NCBI GenBank assembly: GCA_021795535.1 | Contig: JAJYPG010000060.1 | Span: 1-7,104, forward strand | Origin: Planctomycetota bacterium | Lineage (GTDB): Bacteria; Planctomycetota; Phycisphaerae; WQYP01 | DNA: 7,104 bases | Reading direction: 5' to 3' | In this document: in pieces, positions 1 to 5,262 of the stretch | Position numbering within the stretch: position 1 is the stretch's first letter | Layout: the number at the start of each line of letters is the position of its first letter | The notes under the pieces: model-generated | The model's database searches: none | Told to the model about the DNA's origin: nothing | Seen by the model: only the letters and a program-made list of their open reading frames with translations | Program-made: the position numbers and the translations under genes

Positions 1-196
1 GGGCACCAAGTGTTCGGGCCGCGCAATAGTCCGGATGATCGCGTGGCGTACGGGCGGAGCCAAAGATGGTCACCGCGGGACCAAGATGAGCCAGGGCTTC
101 AAAACCCTCCACAAATTCCGCCATGATGCGAAAGACCCGCCACATGTCGCGAGCCGTTGGATCAATGGGACTCTCCGGGTTTTGCTCATAAAGCAT
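1..196 (-). CDS. LOG/TIGR00730-family Rossmann-fold protein (partial, N-terminal 65 codons)
   Basis: The minus strand from the ATG at 196-194 is open to the window edge. The start of the protein contains the blocks WRVFRIMAEFVEGFEAL and LGPAVTIFGSAR, followed by HPDY. These are typical of the LOG / 'lysine decarboxylase-like' TIGR00730 family. Characterised members are cytokinin riboside 5'-monophosphate phosphoribohydrolases or related nucleotide 5'-monophosphate nucleosidases in the cytoplasm. The catalytic PGGxGT motif would lie beyond the window, so activity cannot be judged. The start is well supported: GGAGGAA (complement of 202-208) is an excellent Shine-Dalgarno 5 nt upstream of the ATG. 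The gene is divergent from the small basic gene at 368. The family call is confident from sequence memory; the substrate is unknown. Confidence 0.8.
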   Translation of the reverse strand, partial: MLYEQNPESPIDPTARDMWRVFRIMAEFVEGFEALAHLGPAVTIFGSARTPRDHPDYCAARTLGA

Positions 197-255
197 GATG
201 CTTCCTCCGCAAAGGTCTGCATGGCCGGTCCGTTGACCTATGCCTGGTTCAGTGC

Positions 256-284
256 ATTGTAATGACAGAAGGCTGGGAAATGAA
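256..284 (-). promoter_or_regulatory. Candidate promoter for the LOG-family gene
   Basis: On the minus strand TACAAT (complement of 256-261, five of six matches to the -10 consensus) follows TTCATT (complement of 279-284, a weak -35) at a 17-nt spacing. The predicted start would leave a 5' leader of about 50 nt that includes the strong Shine-Dalgarno of the gene. The -10 is good and the -35 poor, so this is only a candidate. Confidence 0.25.
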
Positions 285-289
285 TGTCA
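263..289. repeat. Short inverted repeat between divergent genes
   Basis: TGACA at 263-267 and TGTCA at 285-289 form a perfect 5-bp dyad separated by 17 nt. The flanks are partly symmetric (TTGT on the left, CAAAA on the right). It lies between the divergent promoter candidates of the LOG-type gene and the small basic gene, over the minus-strand -35. It could be an operator, but arms this short also arise by chance. Confidence 0.2.
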
Positions 290-301
290 CAAAAGATGAT
301 T

Positions 302-330
302 TTGCAAAAATTCAGGTTTTGTGCTAATCT
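302..330 (+). promoter_or_regulatory. Candidate promoter for the 38-aa basic gene
   Basis: TTGCAA (302-307) and TAATCT (325-330) are spaced by 17 nt. TG at 322-323 lies one base ahead of the -10, giving an extended -10 (TGnTAATCT). The surrounding sequence is AT-rich compared with the genes. Transcription would start near 337, about 30 nt before the ATG at 368. This position also argues against translation from the TTG at 339, which would be at the very 5' end of the message. Confidence 0.4.
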
Positions 331-367
331 AACTGGTCTTGAGTTTTGCTAAAAAGAAAGGTGCAAC

Positions 368-484
368 ATGGCACGCAGAAAACGTAATCATAAACTTCGC
401 TGGAGCGGTAAGGCCGCCAATCATGGACGCAAACCCAGCCGTGGTCGGATTAAGGGCTGGAGCGCCAAGCACTACGGTATTTAA
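368..484 (+). CDS. Small, acid-free basic protein (38 aa), possible RNA-binding or ribosome-associated
   Basis: This short ORF begins MARRKRNHKL and ends SAKHYGI. It contains 7 Arg, 6 Lys and 3 His among 38 residues and no Asp or Glu, for a net charge of about +13, plus two Trp (12 and 31). Such composition is typical of ribosomal or other RNA-binding peptides. AAAGG at 357-361 is a suitable Shine-Dalgarno 6 nt ahead of the ATG, and an extended -10 promoter lies upstream. I do not recognise the family. The segment SRGRIKGW followed by a YG pair is loosely reminiscent of ribosomal protein bTHX (RRGKI, then YG), but this is too weak to name it. An overlapping 85-codon frame (339-596) lacks a good start and is less likely. 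The frame remains open for 40 codons after the TAA. Confidence 0.6.
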   Translation: MARRKRNHKLRWSGKAANHGRKPSRGRIKGWSAKHYGI

Positions 485-607
485 TACGCAGGCAATTTTC
501 CGGGTCGGGGGGGAATCTTTGTGGATGTGGAAGTTGCGCGCCTTCAGGGTGATCTGGCCCGCCGAATCCGGGCGAACTATCGGCCAGTGGTTCTGAATTA
601 TTCATAA
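485..607 (+). other. In-frame open stretch after the small gene; possible 28-aa ORF from GTG 521
   Basis: Directly after the TAA at 482-484 the same frame stays open for 40 codons to a TAA at 605-607, four bases from the stop of the convergent glmU-like gene. Within it a GTG at 521 follows a run of seven G (507-513) that could serve as an atypical ribosome binding site. It would encode 28 aa with a plausible amphipathic stretch (VARLQGDLARRIRANYRPVV). It may be a second small gene, a readthrough extension, or chance, since an open run of this length is not rare in GC-rich DNA. Confidence 0.2.
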
Positions 608-610
608 TTA

Positions 611-1870
611 TCAGTGGTTGTCCGTCAGGCCCACATCAAAAAGGGGTCCTTTTTCCACCAGCCGCCAGGTTTTGTGAATACGGGTGAAAACGTTATTATC
701 GGCGGCGGTCCATTCGACCGAACGGCGTTGCATGGCGGTTTTGGCAATTTTAACGGCTTTGTCAAAATCCATCGGCGCGATACCTTTATCTGTTACCCAG
801 GCAAAACTCGGAATGAATTTTGGAGGGCGTGGAACGGTGATATGGCTCGAAAAGCCAATCACGGATCCCGTGGTCAGGCAGGTACCAATGCCGATTTTGG
901 CATGATCACCAATAATTGAACCCTGAAATTGCAGACCGGAATCCTGCTCAATTCCATTAATGGGTACACGAATATTTCCGTAGGTGTTCTTGAGATTGCT
1001 GGTAATGGTTCCGGCCCCCAGGTTCACCCATTCACCTATAACGCTCTGGCCCACAAAGCCCTCATGCTGTTTGTTGGAATTTCCCAGGAAAATGGATGAA
1101 ACAACTTCACCGCCCACGCGACAGTTGGGGCCAAGTGTGGTGCATTCGCGAATAACCGCGCCAGTGCGTACGATGCATCCCGTCCCGATACAGGCCGGCC
1201 CGGTAATAACACTGTTGGAATGAATTTCCGCACCACGTTCCAGAAGAATCGGTCCATTGGTGGCATCCAGTACCACTCCGGGGAAAATTTTCACTTCCGG
1301 GCCGATATGAATATTGTCGGGCGATAAAAGATGCGCGCCTGGCATGGGTTCACTCAGGCGGGCACGGCCGCGCTGGGCAAAATCATCCAGCAACAGCCGC
1401 CGCTGATTCAGCAACAATTCCCACGGATGTCGCAGGATAAGCGCATTGGAAAGACTGCAGCGCAGAGAAGGCATAATGTCATCAATGGCCTTTGATCGTA
1501 CGAGTCTGCGCAGATCCATTTCGGCGAGGCGGGCACCGCTGACCCGCACCCATGTAAAGTCGCCGCGCGCCAGTTCCGCGGAATCGGGTGGAACTTCCGG
1601 CAACGGGTCGGTCATGATCCAGCGTGCATTAATAAAAATGGCTCCGCGGCTGGAATCTATCTTCGGATTCACCGGGAGACGAATTTCCGACCGCACTTTG
1701 GCGGCCAGGGTGTCGCGCACCAGAACGCCATCGGGCGGGCGGGGCAAATTACGGCATATACGATCCAGCAGTGTGGAGGCCCCACAGCGCAGTAAAAAGG
1801 CGGGCCTGGTGTAGGTTAGCGGATAGAGATCTTCTATGTGTCCGTCTTCAAGAATATAAATGGGAGTCAT
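611..1870 (-). CDS. Alternative bifunctional GlmU: GlcNAc-1-P uridylyltransferase / GlcN-1-P acetyltransferase
   Basis: Predicted to turn glucosamine-1-phosphate into UDP-GlcNAc in the cytoplasm (acetyl-CoA-dependent acetylation, then UTP-dependent uridylylation). The 419-aa protein matches the alternative bacterial GlmU family (TIGR03991-like) rather than classical GlmU. The N-terminus reads YILEDGHIEDLYPLTYTRP then LLRCG (residues 5-30) and lacks the classical LxAGxGTRM nucleotide loop. Residues of about 184-345 form a left-handed beta-helix of hexapeptide repeats. This part includes GNSNKQHEGFVG (263-274), whose His269 probably corresponds to the catalytic His of GlmU, and VNLGAGTITSNLKNTYG (282-298). 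KFIPSFAW (351-358) and a helical tail follow. The ATG at 1870 is chosen because the family begins close to this motif; a GTG at 1909 would add 13 unrelated residues. No clear Shine-Dalgarno is visible. The gene is convergent with the small basic gene. The family is confident; the exact donor and acceptor are inferred. Confidence 0.85.
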   Translation of the reverse strand: MTPIYILEDGHIEDLYPLTYTRPAFLLRCGASTLLDRICRNLPRPPDGVLVRDTLAAKVRSEIRLPVNPKIDSSRGAIFINARWIMTDPLPEVPPDSAELARGDFTWVRVSGARLAEMDLRRLVRSKAIDDIMPSLRCSLSNALILRHPWELLLNQRRLLLDDFAQRGRARLSEPMPGAHLLSPDNIHIGPEVKIFPGVVLDATNGPILLERGAEIHSNSVITGPACIGTGCIVRTGAVIRECTTLGPNCRVGGEVVSSIFLGNSNKQHEGFVGQSVIGEWVNLGAGTITSNLKNTYGNIRVPINGIEQDSGLQFQGSIIGDHAKIGIGTCLTTGSVIGFSSHITVPRPPKFIPSFAWVTDKGIAPMDFDKAVKIAKTAMQRRSVEWTAADNNVFTRIHKTWRLVEKGPLFDVGLTDNH

Positions 1871-1958
1871 AAGAGATTGCTCGCAGGTTGCACGCCACGG
1901 ACAAGGCACTCAAGCCATTGCCGCCCCCACACTCCCCATCATCCGCAATACCCTGGCA

Positions 1959-1986
1959 TTTACACCGTATAGGCGTATTCAGCCAA
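1959..1986 (-). promoter_or_regulatory. Candidate promoter for the glmU-like gene, with an imperfect dyad
   Basis: On the minus strand TTGGCT (complement of 1981-1986) is followed after 16 nt by TGTAAA (complement of 1959-1964); each matches its consensus at four of six bases. The spacer overlaps an imperfect inverted repeat, TACACC-gtata-GGCGTA at 1961-1977 (five of six pairs), which could be an operator. Transcription would start about 80 nt ahead of the ATG at 1870 and downstream of the T-tract of the ncRNA candidate, so the gene could be expressed independently of it. Confidence 0.25.
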
Positions 1987-2032
1987 ATACCCTCTCCGGG
2001 AAGATTGCACCGCAAGTATTACGGCGATAGCT

Positions 2033-2233
2033 AAAAAAGCCTCCGCCGTTATGCCGTGAGCCGGTAGAGTTCGAACCCTTTTTACAAGGGCGGACCAGCG
2101 CAAACCAAAGCTCCGGACTTCCACGCTGCGGCAAAGCCGCCAGGCTTGTCCATCAATCCCCGGTTTGGGGTCCTTTTGCAATGTTCATCGGTCCGAAGCA
2201 ATATGCCGGGCTAACACGAACATGGCAGAGGCC
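2033..2233 (-). ncRNA. Candidate structured RNA of about 200 nt, unknown class
   Basis: Read on the minus strand, GCCTCTGCC (complement of 2224-2232) pairs with GGCGGAGGC (complement of 2039-2047) in nine continuous pairs with one U-G wobble. The preceding AAG can pair into the six T residues (complement of 2033-2038), so the closing stem doubles as a terminator. Read on the plus strand the wobble becomes a C-A mismatch, which favours the minus strand. Inside, GTT/AAC, CGTG/CACG (2215-2218 with 2055-2058), AGCC/GGCT (2209-2212 with 2059-2062), CGGACC/GGTCCG (2190-2195 with 2091-2096) and GCAAA/TTTGC (2175-2179 with 2100-2104) nest in the same order, giving a rod. Local hairpins at 2076-2090, 2128-2140 and 2158-2170 are alternatives. 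A promoter lies at the right distance. A 6S-like RNA fits in size and rod shape, but I recognise no diagnostic sequence. It could also be a leader of the glmU-like gene. Confidence 0.5.
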
Positions 2234-2238
2234 TTATT

Positions 2239-2267
2239 CTTGTACTCTTATCGGCGATGAAAATCAA
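2239..2267 (-). promoter_or_regulatory. Candidate promoter of the ncRNA
   Basis: On the minus strand TTGATT (complement of 2262-2267) and TACAAG (complement of 2239-2244) are separated by 17 nt, with four of six matches each. The expected start, six to seven bases downstream of the -10, is at 2233-2232. That is exactly where the closing stem of the RNA candidate begins, and this agreement is the main support. Confidence 0.4.
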
Positions 2268-2298
2268 TGAGTTGAGGAAACCTGTCATTTGGGAACGT

Positions 2299-2327
2299 TT
2301 GAGTTAGCGGGCCGGTGGACTTAAACT
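2299..2327 (+). promoter_or_regulatory. Candidate promoter for fumC
   Basis: TTGAGT (2299-2304) and TAAACT (2322-2327) are spaced by 17 nt, each with four of six consensus matches. Transcription would start near 2334, giving a leader of about 48 nt that begins just before the hairpin at 2346-2362. It is back to back with the minus-strand ncRNA promoter. Confidence 0.3.
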
Positions 2328-2345
2328 TTCGTCAGAAAATTGTTG

Positions 2346-2368
2346 GTGCCATCTGTTGGCACGTTTTT
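2346..2368 (+). terminator. Terminator-like hairpin with T5 tract in the fumC leader
   Basis: GTGCCA (2346-2351) and TGGCAC (2357-2362) make a perfect 6-bp stem with the 5-nt loop TCTGT. It is followed by G and five T (2364-2368). The GGAG Shine-Dalgarno of fumC (2369-2372) comes immediately after. No plus-strand gene precedes it for about 1.7 kb, so it is not an obvious gene-end terminator. It may attenuate longer upstream transcripts or act as a 5' stabilising or translation-control hairpin. Confidence 0.35.
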
Positions 2369-2381
2369 GGAGACCCCGAAC

Positions 2382-3809
2382 ATGACACCCCCTAAAGACA
2401 ATGCTTTTCGTCTGGAAAAAGACTCCATTGGACCGCTGGAGGTTCCTGCGGAGGCTTATTATGGCGTTCAGACACTCCGCGCTGTGCGAAACTTTCCCAT
2501 TTCCGGCCAGCCCATGCCCGCTGCTTTTATCAGCGCCCACGCGCTGCTGAAAAAAGCAGCCTCAGTCACCAATCATGAACTCGGCCTGCTGGATGAGAAG
2601 CGCAAGGAGGCGATATGCCGCGCTGCGGATGAAATTGCGGGAGGCAAACTGGCGGATCAATTCCCCGTGGATATTTATCAAACCGGTTCCGGAACCAGCA
2701 CCAACATGAACCTGAACGAAGTTATTGCCAGCCGGGCGAATGAAATTCTCGGCGGCGGGCGTGGCGACAAATCTCCGGTGCATCCCAACGATCATGTGAA
2801 CATGGGACAATCCAGCAATGACACCATTCCTACATCGCTGAATGTTGCGGTACTGGCTGAAATAAAACATATTCTGCGGCCAGGTCTGGAAAAACTGGAA
2901 GCGTCGCTGCGGAAGAAAAGCGAGCAGCTTTGGCCTGTGATAAAAACCGGTCGCACCCATTTACAGGATGCCACGCCCATTCGCATGGGGCAGGAATTTC
3001 TGGGGTTCGCCGGACAGGTGGAGCGGGCACAGAGGCGACTGACGGCGACGGAAAAAGATATGGCGGAGGTGGCGCTGGGCGGCACGGCGGTGGGGACGGG
3101 CATTAACGCCCATCCGAAATTTTCTACGCGCGTGTGCAAGCTGCTGGCCCAGTGGAAGGACATTGAGATTCATGAAAGTCCGAATCATTTTCAGGCACAG
3201 TCCACGCTGGATGCGGCCGTGTTTGCCTCCGGCGCGTTGAAAACAATCGCCATCAGTCTGACCAAAATCGCCAACGACATCCGCTGGATGAGCTGCGGCC
3301 CGCGCGCCGGCTTTGGCGAAATTGAAATTCCGGCGGTTCAGCCGGGAAGTTCCATCATGCCGGGCAAGGTCAATCCGGTTATTGCCGAAAGCCTGTTGAT
3401 GGTCTGCCAGCGGGTTATTGGCAATGATGCAACTGTAACCGCCGCCGCCAGTGCGGGGAATTTTGAACTGATTGTTACCATGCCGGTGGTGGCGGCGGCA
3501 CTGCTGGAATCAGTGGTGCTGCTGGGCCATGCCAGCGCGAATTTTGCCTTGCAATGCGTGGAGGGCATTACCGCAACGAGCCGCGGGCCGGAACTTGTGG
3601 AGGCCGGGCTGATGCTGGCCACAGCACTGGCACCCGTGATTGGCTATGAACCCGCGGCCGCGATTGCCAAACAGGCCTCAGCACAGGGAAAAACCATTCG
3701 ACAGGTCGCGGCGGAAAAGACCCAACTTTCACCCCGACAGCTTGATGAACTGCTGGACCCGGCCACCATGGTTGAGCCATCGGATAAAATTCTGCCTGCG
3801 GCGGGATAA
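2382..3809 (+). CDS. fumC: Class II fumarate hydratase
   Basis: Fumarase catalyses the reversible hydration of fumarate to malate in the TCA cycle; class II enzymes are iron-free cytoplasmic tetramers. The 475-aa protein is close to the usual 460-470. Active-site elements are in order: TGSGTSTNMN (from residue 101, with Ser103 and Thr105), HPNDHVNMGQSSND, GRTHLQDATP (His193), and the flexible loop GSSIMPGKVNP (Ser323, Lys329, Asn331, matching Ser318, Lys324 and Asn326 of E. coli FumC). Glycine rather than alanine in MPGKVNP favours fumarase over aspartase. The ATG at 2382 has GGAG nine nt upstream and begins the family-like N-terminus; a TTG at 2340 in the same frame lies inside the leader hairpin region and is rejected. 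It is divergent from the ncRNA candidate and the glmU-like gene. HemB starts 109 bp downstream. Confidence 0.95.
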   Translation: MTPPKDNAFRLEKDSIGPLEVPAEAYYGVQTLRAVRNFPISGQPMPAAFISAHALLKKAASVTNHELGLLDEKRKEAICRAADEIAGGKLADQFPVDIYQTGSGTSTNMNLNEVIASRANEILGGGRGDKSPVHPNDHVNMGQSSNDTIPTSLNVAVLAEIKHILRPGLEKLEASLRKKSEQLWPVIKTGRTHLQDATPIRMGQEFLGFAGQVERAQRRLTATEKDMAEVALGGTAVGTGINAHPKFSTRVCKLLAQWKDIEIHESPNHFQAQSTLDAAVFASGALKTIAISLTKIANDIRWMSCGPRAGFGEIEIPAVQPGSSIMPGKVNPVIAESLLMVCQRVIGNDATVTAAASAGNFELIVTMPVVAAALLESVVLLGHASANFALQCVEGITATSRGPELVEAGLMLATALAPVIGYEPAAAIAKQASAQGKTIRQVAAEKTQLSPRQLDELLDPATMVEPSDKILPAAG

Positions 3810-3882
3810 ACCGGCGGCGCGGGGCAATCGCTTTTGCTCAATGAAGAACGTGTATGTGCCCGCAAATATCACGTTGTGGCGT

Positions 3883-3911
3883 TTGGATGCGGGAAGTTAT
3901 CGGCGTATTAT
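3883..3911 (+). promoter_or_regulatory. Candidate hemB promoter placing the start at the ATG
   Basis: TATTAT at 3906-3911 matches the -10 consensus at five of six bases. TTGGAT at 3883-3888 lies 17 nt upstream as a weak -35. The expected start at 3918-3919 coincides with the hemB ATG. An inverted repeat CCCGCA (3859-3864) / TGCGGG (3888-3893) brackets the -35 with 23 nt between the arms and might be an operator or hairpin. Confidence 0.4.
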
Positions 3912-3918
3912 AGTGGAC

Positions 3919-4992
3919 ATGAACGAGAAGACTTATTATCCGATTCGTATGCGTCGCCTGCGTCATTCGGACCTGTTGCGCGATATGGTGGCTGAAACCT
4001 CGCTGACACCAGCCAATTTTGTCGCACCGCTTTTTGTGCGACGTGGGGAAAACATTCGCCGTCCGATCCTTTCCATGCCCGGGCAGTTTCAACTTTCGCC
4101 CGATCTGGCTTTGGATGATCTCGGGGAAATGGCTTCGCGCGGACTAAAGGCGTACATTCTTTTTGGCGTGGTGGATCCTGAAGAAAAAGACGCGGACGGA
4201 AGCCATGCTTATGATCCCAACAATGCGGTCTGCACAACCCTGCGTCTGGCACGTGATGCGGGCATTAACATGCTGGCGATTACCGATTTATGTTTTTGTG
4301 AGTACACAAACCACGGGCATTGTGGCGTGCTGAGTCACGCTTTGGAAAAATCTCCGGAACCCAAAAGTTCTGCGCAGGGAAAACGAAAAAAGAGTGCCAG
4401 CGGCAATATCGTGGCAAATCAGTCGGCGGTGCATAATGACGCGACGAATGAAAACCTAGGACGTCAGGCCATTCTGCATGCCCAGGCGGGAGCGGACATC
4501 ATAGCGCCATCGGGCATGATGGATCACGCCATAGCGACCATTCGTTCGGCACTGGATGACGCAGGGTTTCACGATAAATCGCTGCTTAGTTATGCGGTGA
4601 AATATGCCAGCAATTTTTATGGCCCGTTTCGCGATGCCGCGGAATCTCCTCCACAGTTCGGTGATCGCCGGGGCTATCAGATGGATTTCCGCCGCAGCGC
4701 CCGGGAGGCGATTCGCGAGGCGAAGCTGGATGTGCGGGAAGGTGCGGACATTATTATGGTCAAGCCGGCCATGCCGTATCTGGACATTTTGCGATCAATT
4801 GCTGATGCGGTGGATGTGCCGTGCGCCGCCTATCAGGTCAGCGGAGAATATGCGATGTTCAAGGCGGCGGCCAGCGCCGGATGGATAGATGAAAAGCAAT
4901 GCGTGCTGGAAAGCATGTACGCCATACGGCGTGCCGGAGCGAGTTTTATCATCACGTATTACGCCTCGGAAATTGTGGAGTGGCTGGGGTAA
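3919..4992 (+). CDS. hemB: Porphobilinogen synthase (delta-aminolevulinate dehydratase), zinc type
   Basis: HemB condenses two 5-aminolevulinate molecules to porphobilinogen, an early step of haem and corrin synthesis in the cytoplasm. The 357-aa protein has the family N-terminal RRLRHSDLLRDMV and a zinc site CFCEYTNHGHC with Cys125, Cys127 and Cys135 in the spacing of zinc-dependent enzymes. The Schiff-base lysines are Lys228 in YAVKYASNFYGPFRDA and Lys282 in IIMVKPAMPYLDIL. It is about 30 residues longer than usual. The excess lies in residues of about 139-172, right after HGHCGVL, where a Ser/Lys-rich segment containing GKRKKSASG replaces the usual short turn before NDAT. The start at 3919 fits the family length. 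No Shine-Dalgarno is seen, and a good -10 ends seven bases upstream, suggesting a leaderless message. Upstream in-frame starts (3841 or earlier) would overlap or abut fumC and add unrelated residues; ATG 3949 is another option. Confidence 0.94.
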   Translation: MNEKTYYPIRMRRLRHSDLLRDMVAETSLTPANFVAPLFVRRGENIRRPILSMPGQFQLSPDLALDDLGEMASRGLKAYILFGVVDPEEKDADGSHAYDPNNAVCTTLRLARDAGINMLAITDLCFCEYTNHGHCGVLSHALEKSPEPKSSAQGKRKKSASGNIVANQSAVHNDATNENLGRQAILHAQAGADIIAPSGMMDHAIATIRSALDDAGFHDKSLLSYAVKYASNFYGPFRDAAESPPQFGDRRGYQMDFRRSAREAIREAKLDVREGADIIMVKPAMPYLDILRSIADAVDVPCAAYQVSGEYAMFKAAASAGWIDEKQCVLESMYAIRRAGASFIITYYASEIVEWLG

Positions 4993-5101
4993 CTGGCATG
5001 GCATCCGTTCGGTGGGCCAAAGTGCGGCCAATCCCGGCTCCTGGCGCAAGGGCTTCGTACAGTTCCGCGTGTTGCATGCGTATTTTGAATCCATTGGCAC
5101 A

Positions 5102-5139
5102 TTGTATTCCCTTTTATTTTCAATATTAAAATATATAAA
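5102..5139 (+). promoter_or_regulatory. AT-rich promoter region ahead of glmM
   Basis: The stretch from about 5100 to 5160 is far richer in A and T than its surroundings. TTGTAT (5102-5107) and TATTAA (5124-5129) are spaced by 16 nt. TATATAAA at 5132-5139 offers alternative -10 elements. TTGGCA at 5094-5099 is a good -35 but has no well-placed partner. The promoter would yield a long leader (over 100 nt) for glmM containing small ORFs. Confidence 0.35.
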
Positions 5140-5140
5140 A

Positions 5141-5262
5141 ATGTCTTTATATTTATGGATTTTCCGACTGAATCCCTTGCGTTCTTTTATGGGCTGGTTA
5201 TTCTGCCTTGCAACGGGTGTTCAATGGTTCCCCATGGCGCGGAAAGGATGAAACTTTTATGA
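5141..5262 (+). other. Two overlapping small ORFs in the glmM leader
   Basis: ATG 5141 opens a 36-codon frame (MSLYLWIFRL..., with hydrophobic MGWLFCLATGVQWF) ending at TGA 5249-5251, seven bases before the glmM start. ATG 5155, in another frame, gives 35 codons (MDFPTESLAFFYGLVILPCN...) whose TGA (5260-5262) overlaps the glmM ATG as ATGA, an arrangement common in translational coupling. Neither has a Shine-Dalgarno, and both sit just downstream of the AT-rich promoter region. At most one is likely to be real, and I recognise neither. Confidence 0.2.

Noticed and set aside
339..596. 85-codon plus-strand ORF overlapping the small basic gene
   Set aside because: The TTG start lies at or next to the predicted transcript start with no ribosome site; the 38-aa frame has the better start signals and composition.
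593..614. AT-rich near-palindrome across the convergent stops (CTGAATTAT / ATAATTATCAG)
   Set aside because: Loop too tight (2 nt), the stem is all A-T apart from the bulged ends, and no T tract follows, so it is not credible as an intrinsic terminator.
1871..1909. Upstream GTG start for the glmU-like gene
   Set aside because: It adds 13 residues without family similarity; homologues begin close to the YILEDG-like motif.
2066..2080. GTTCGAAC sequence resembling a tRNA/tmRNA T-loop
   Set aside because: Flanking bases do not form a 5-bp T-stem on either strand and no acceptor stem, anticodon arm or CCA follows. It lies inside the ncRNA candidate instead.
1960..2181. 73-codon minus-strand ORF in the intergenic region
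   Set aside because: It starts with TTG, lacks a Shine-Dalgarno, has no recognisable protein features, and coincides with the stem-rich RNA candidate.
2033..2233. RNase P, SRP RNA or glmS ribozyme identity for the RNA candidate
   Set aside because: A GGAAGTCCGG-like stretch recalls RNase P, but the other conserved regions and the length are wrong. The SRP GGAAGGAAGCAGC motif and the glmS core are absent.
3810..3840. Possible fumC terminator (GCAA/TTGC near 3825-3838)
   Set aside because: Only a 4-bp stem and no downstream T run.
3640..3918. Long N-terminal extension of hemB into fumC
   Set aside because: The frame is open by chance over the fumC 3' end; HemB family proteins start near RRLR, only a few residues after the 3919 ATG.
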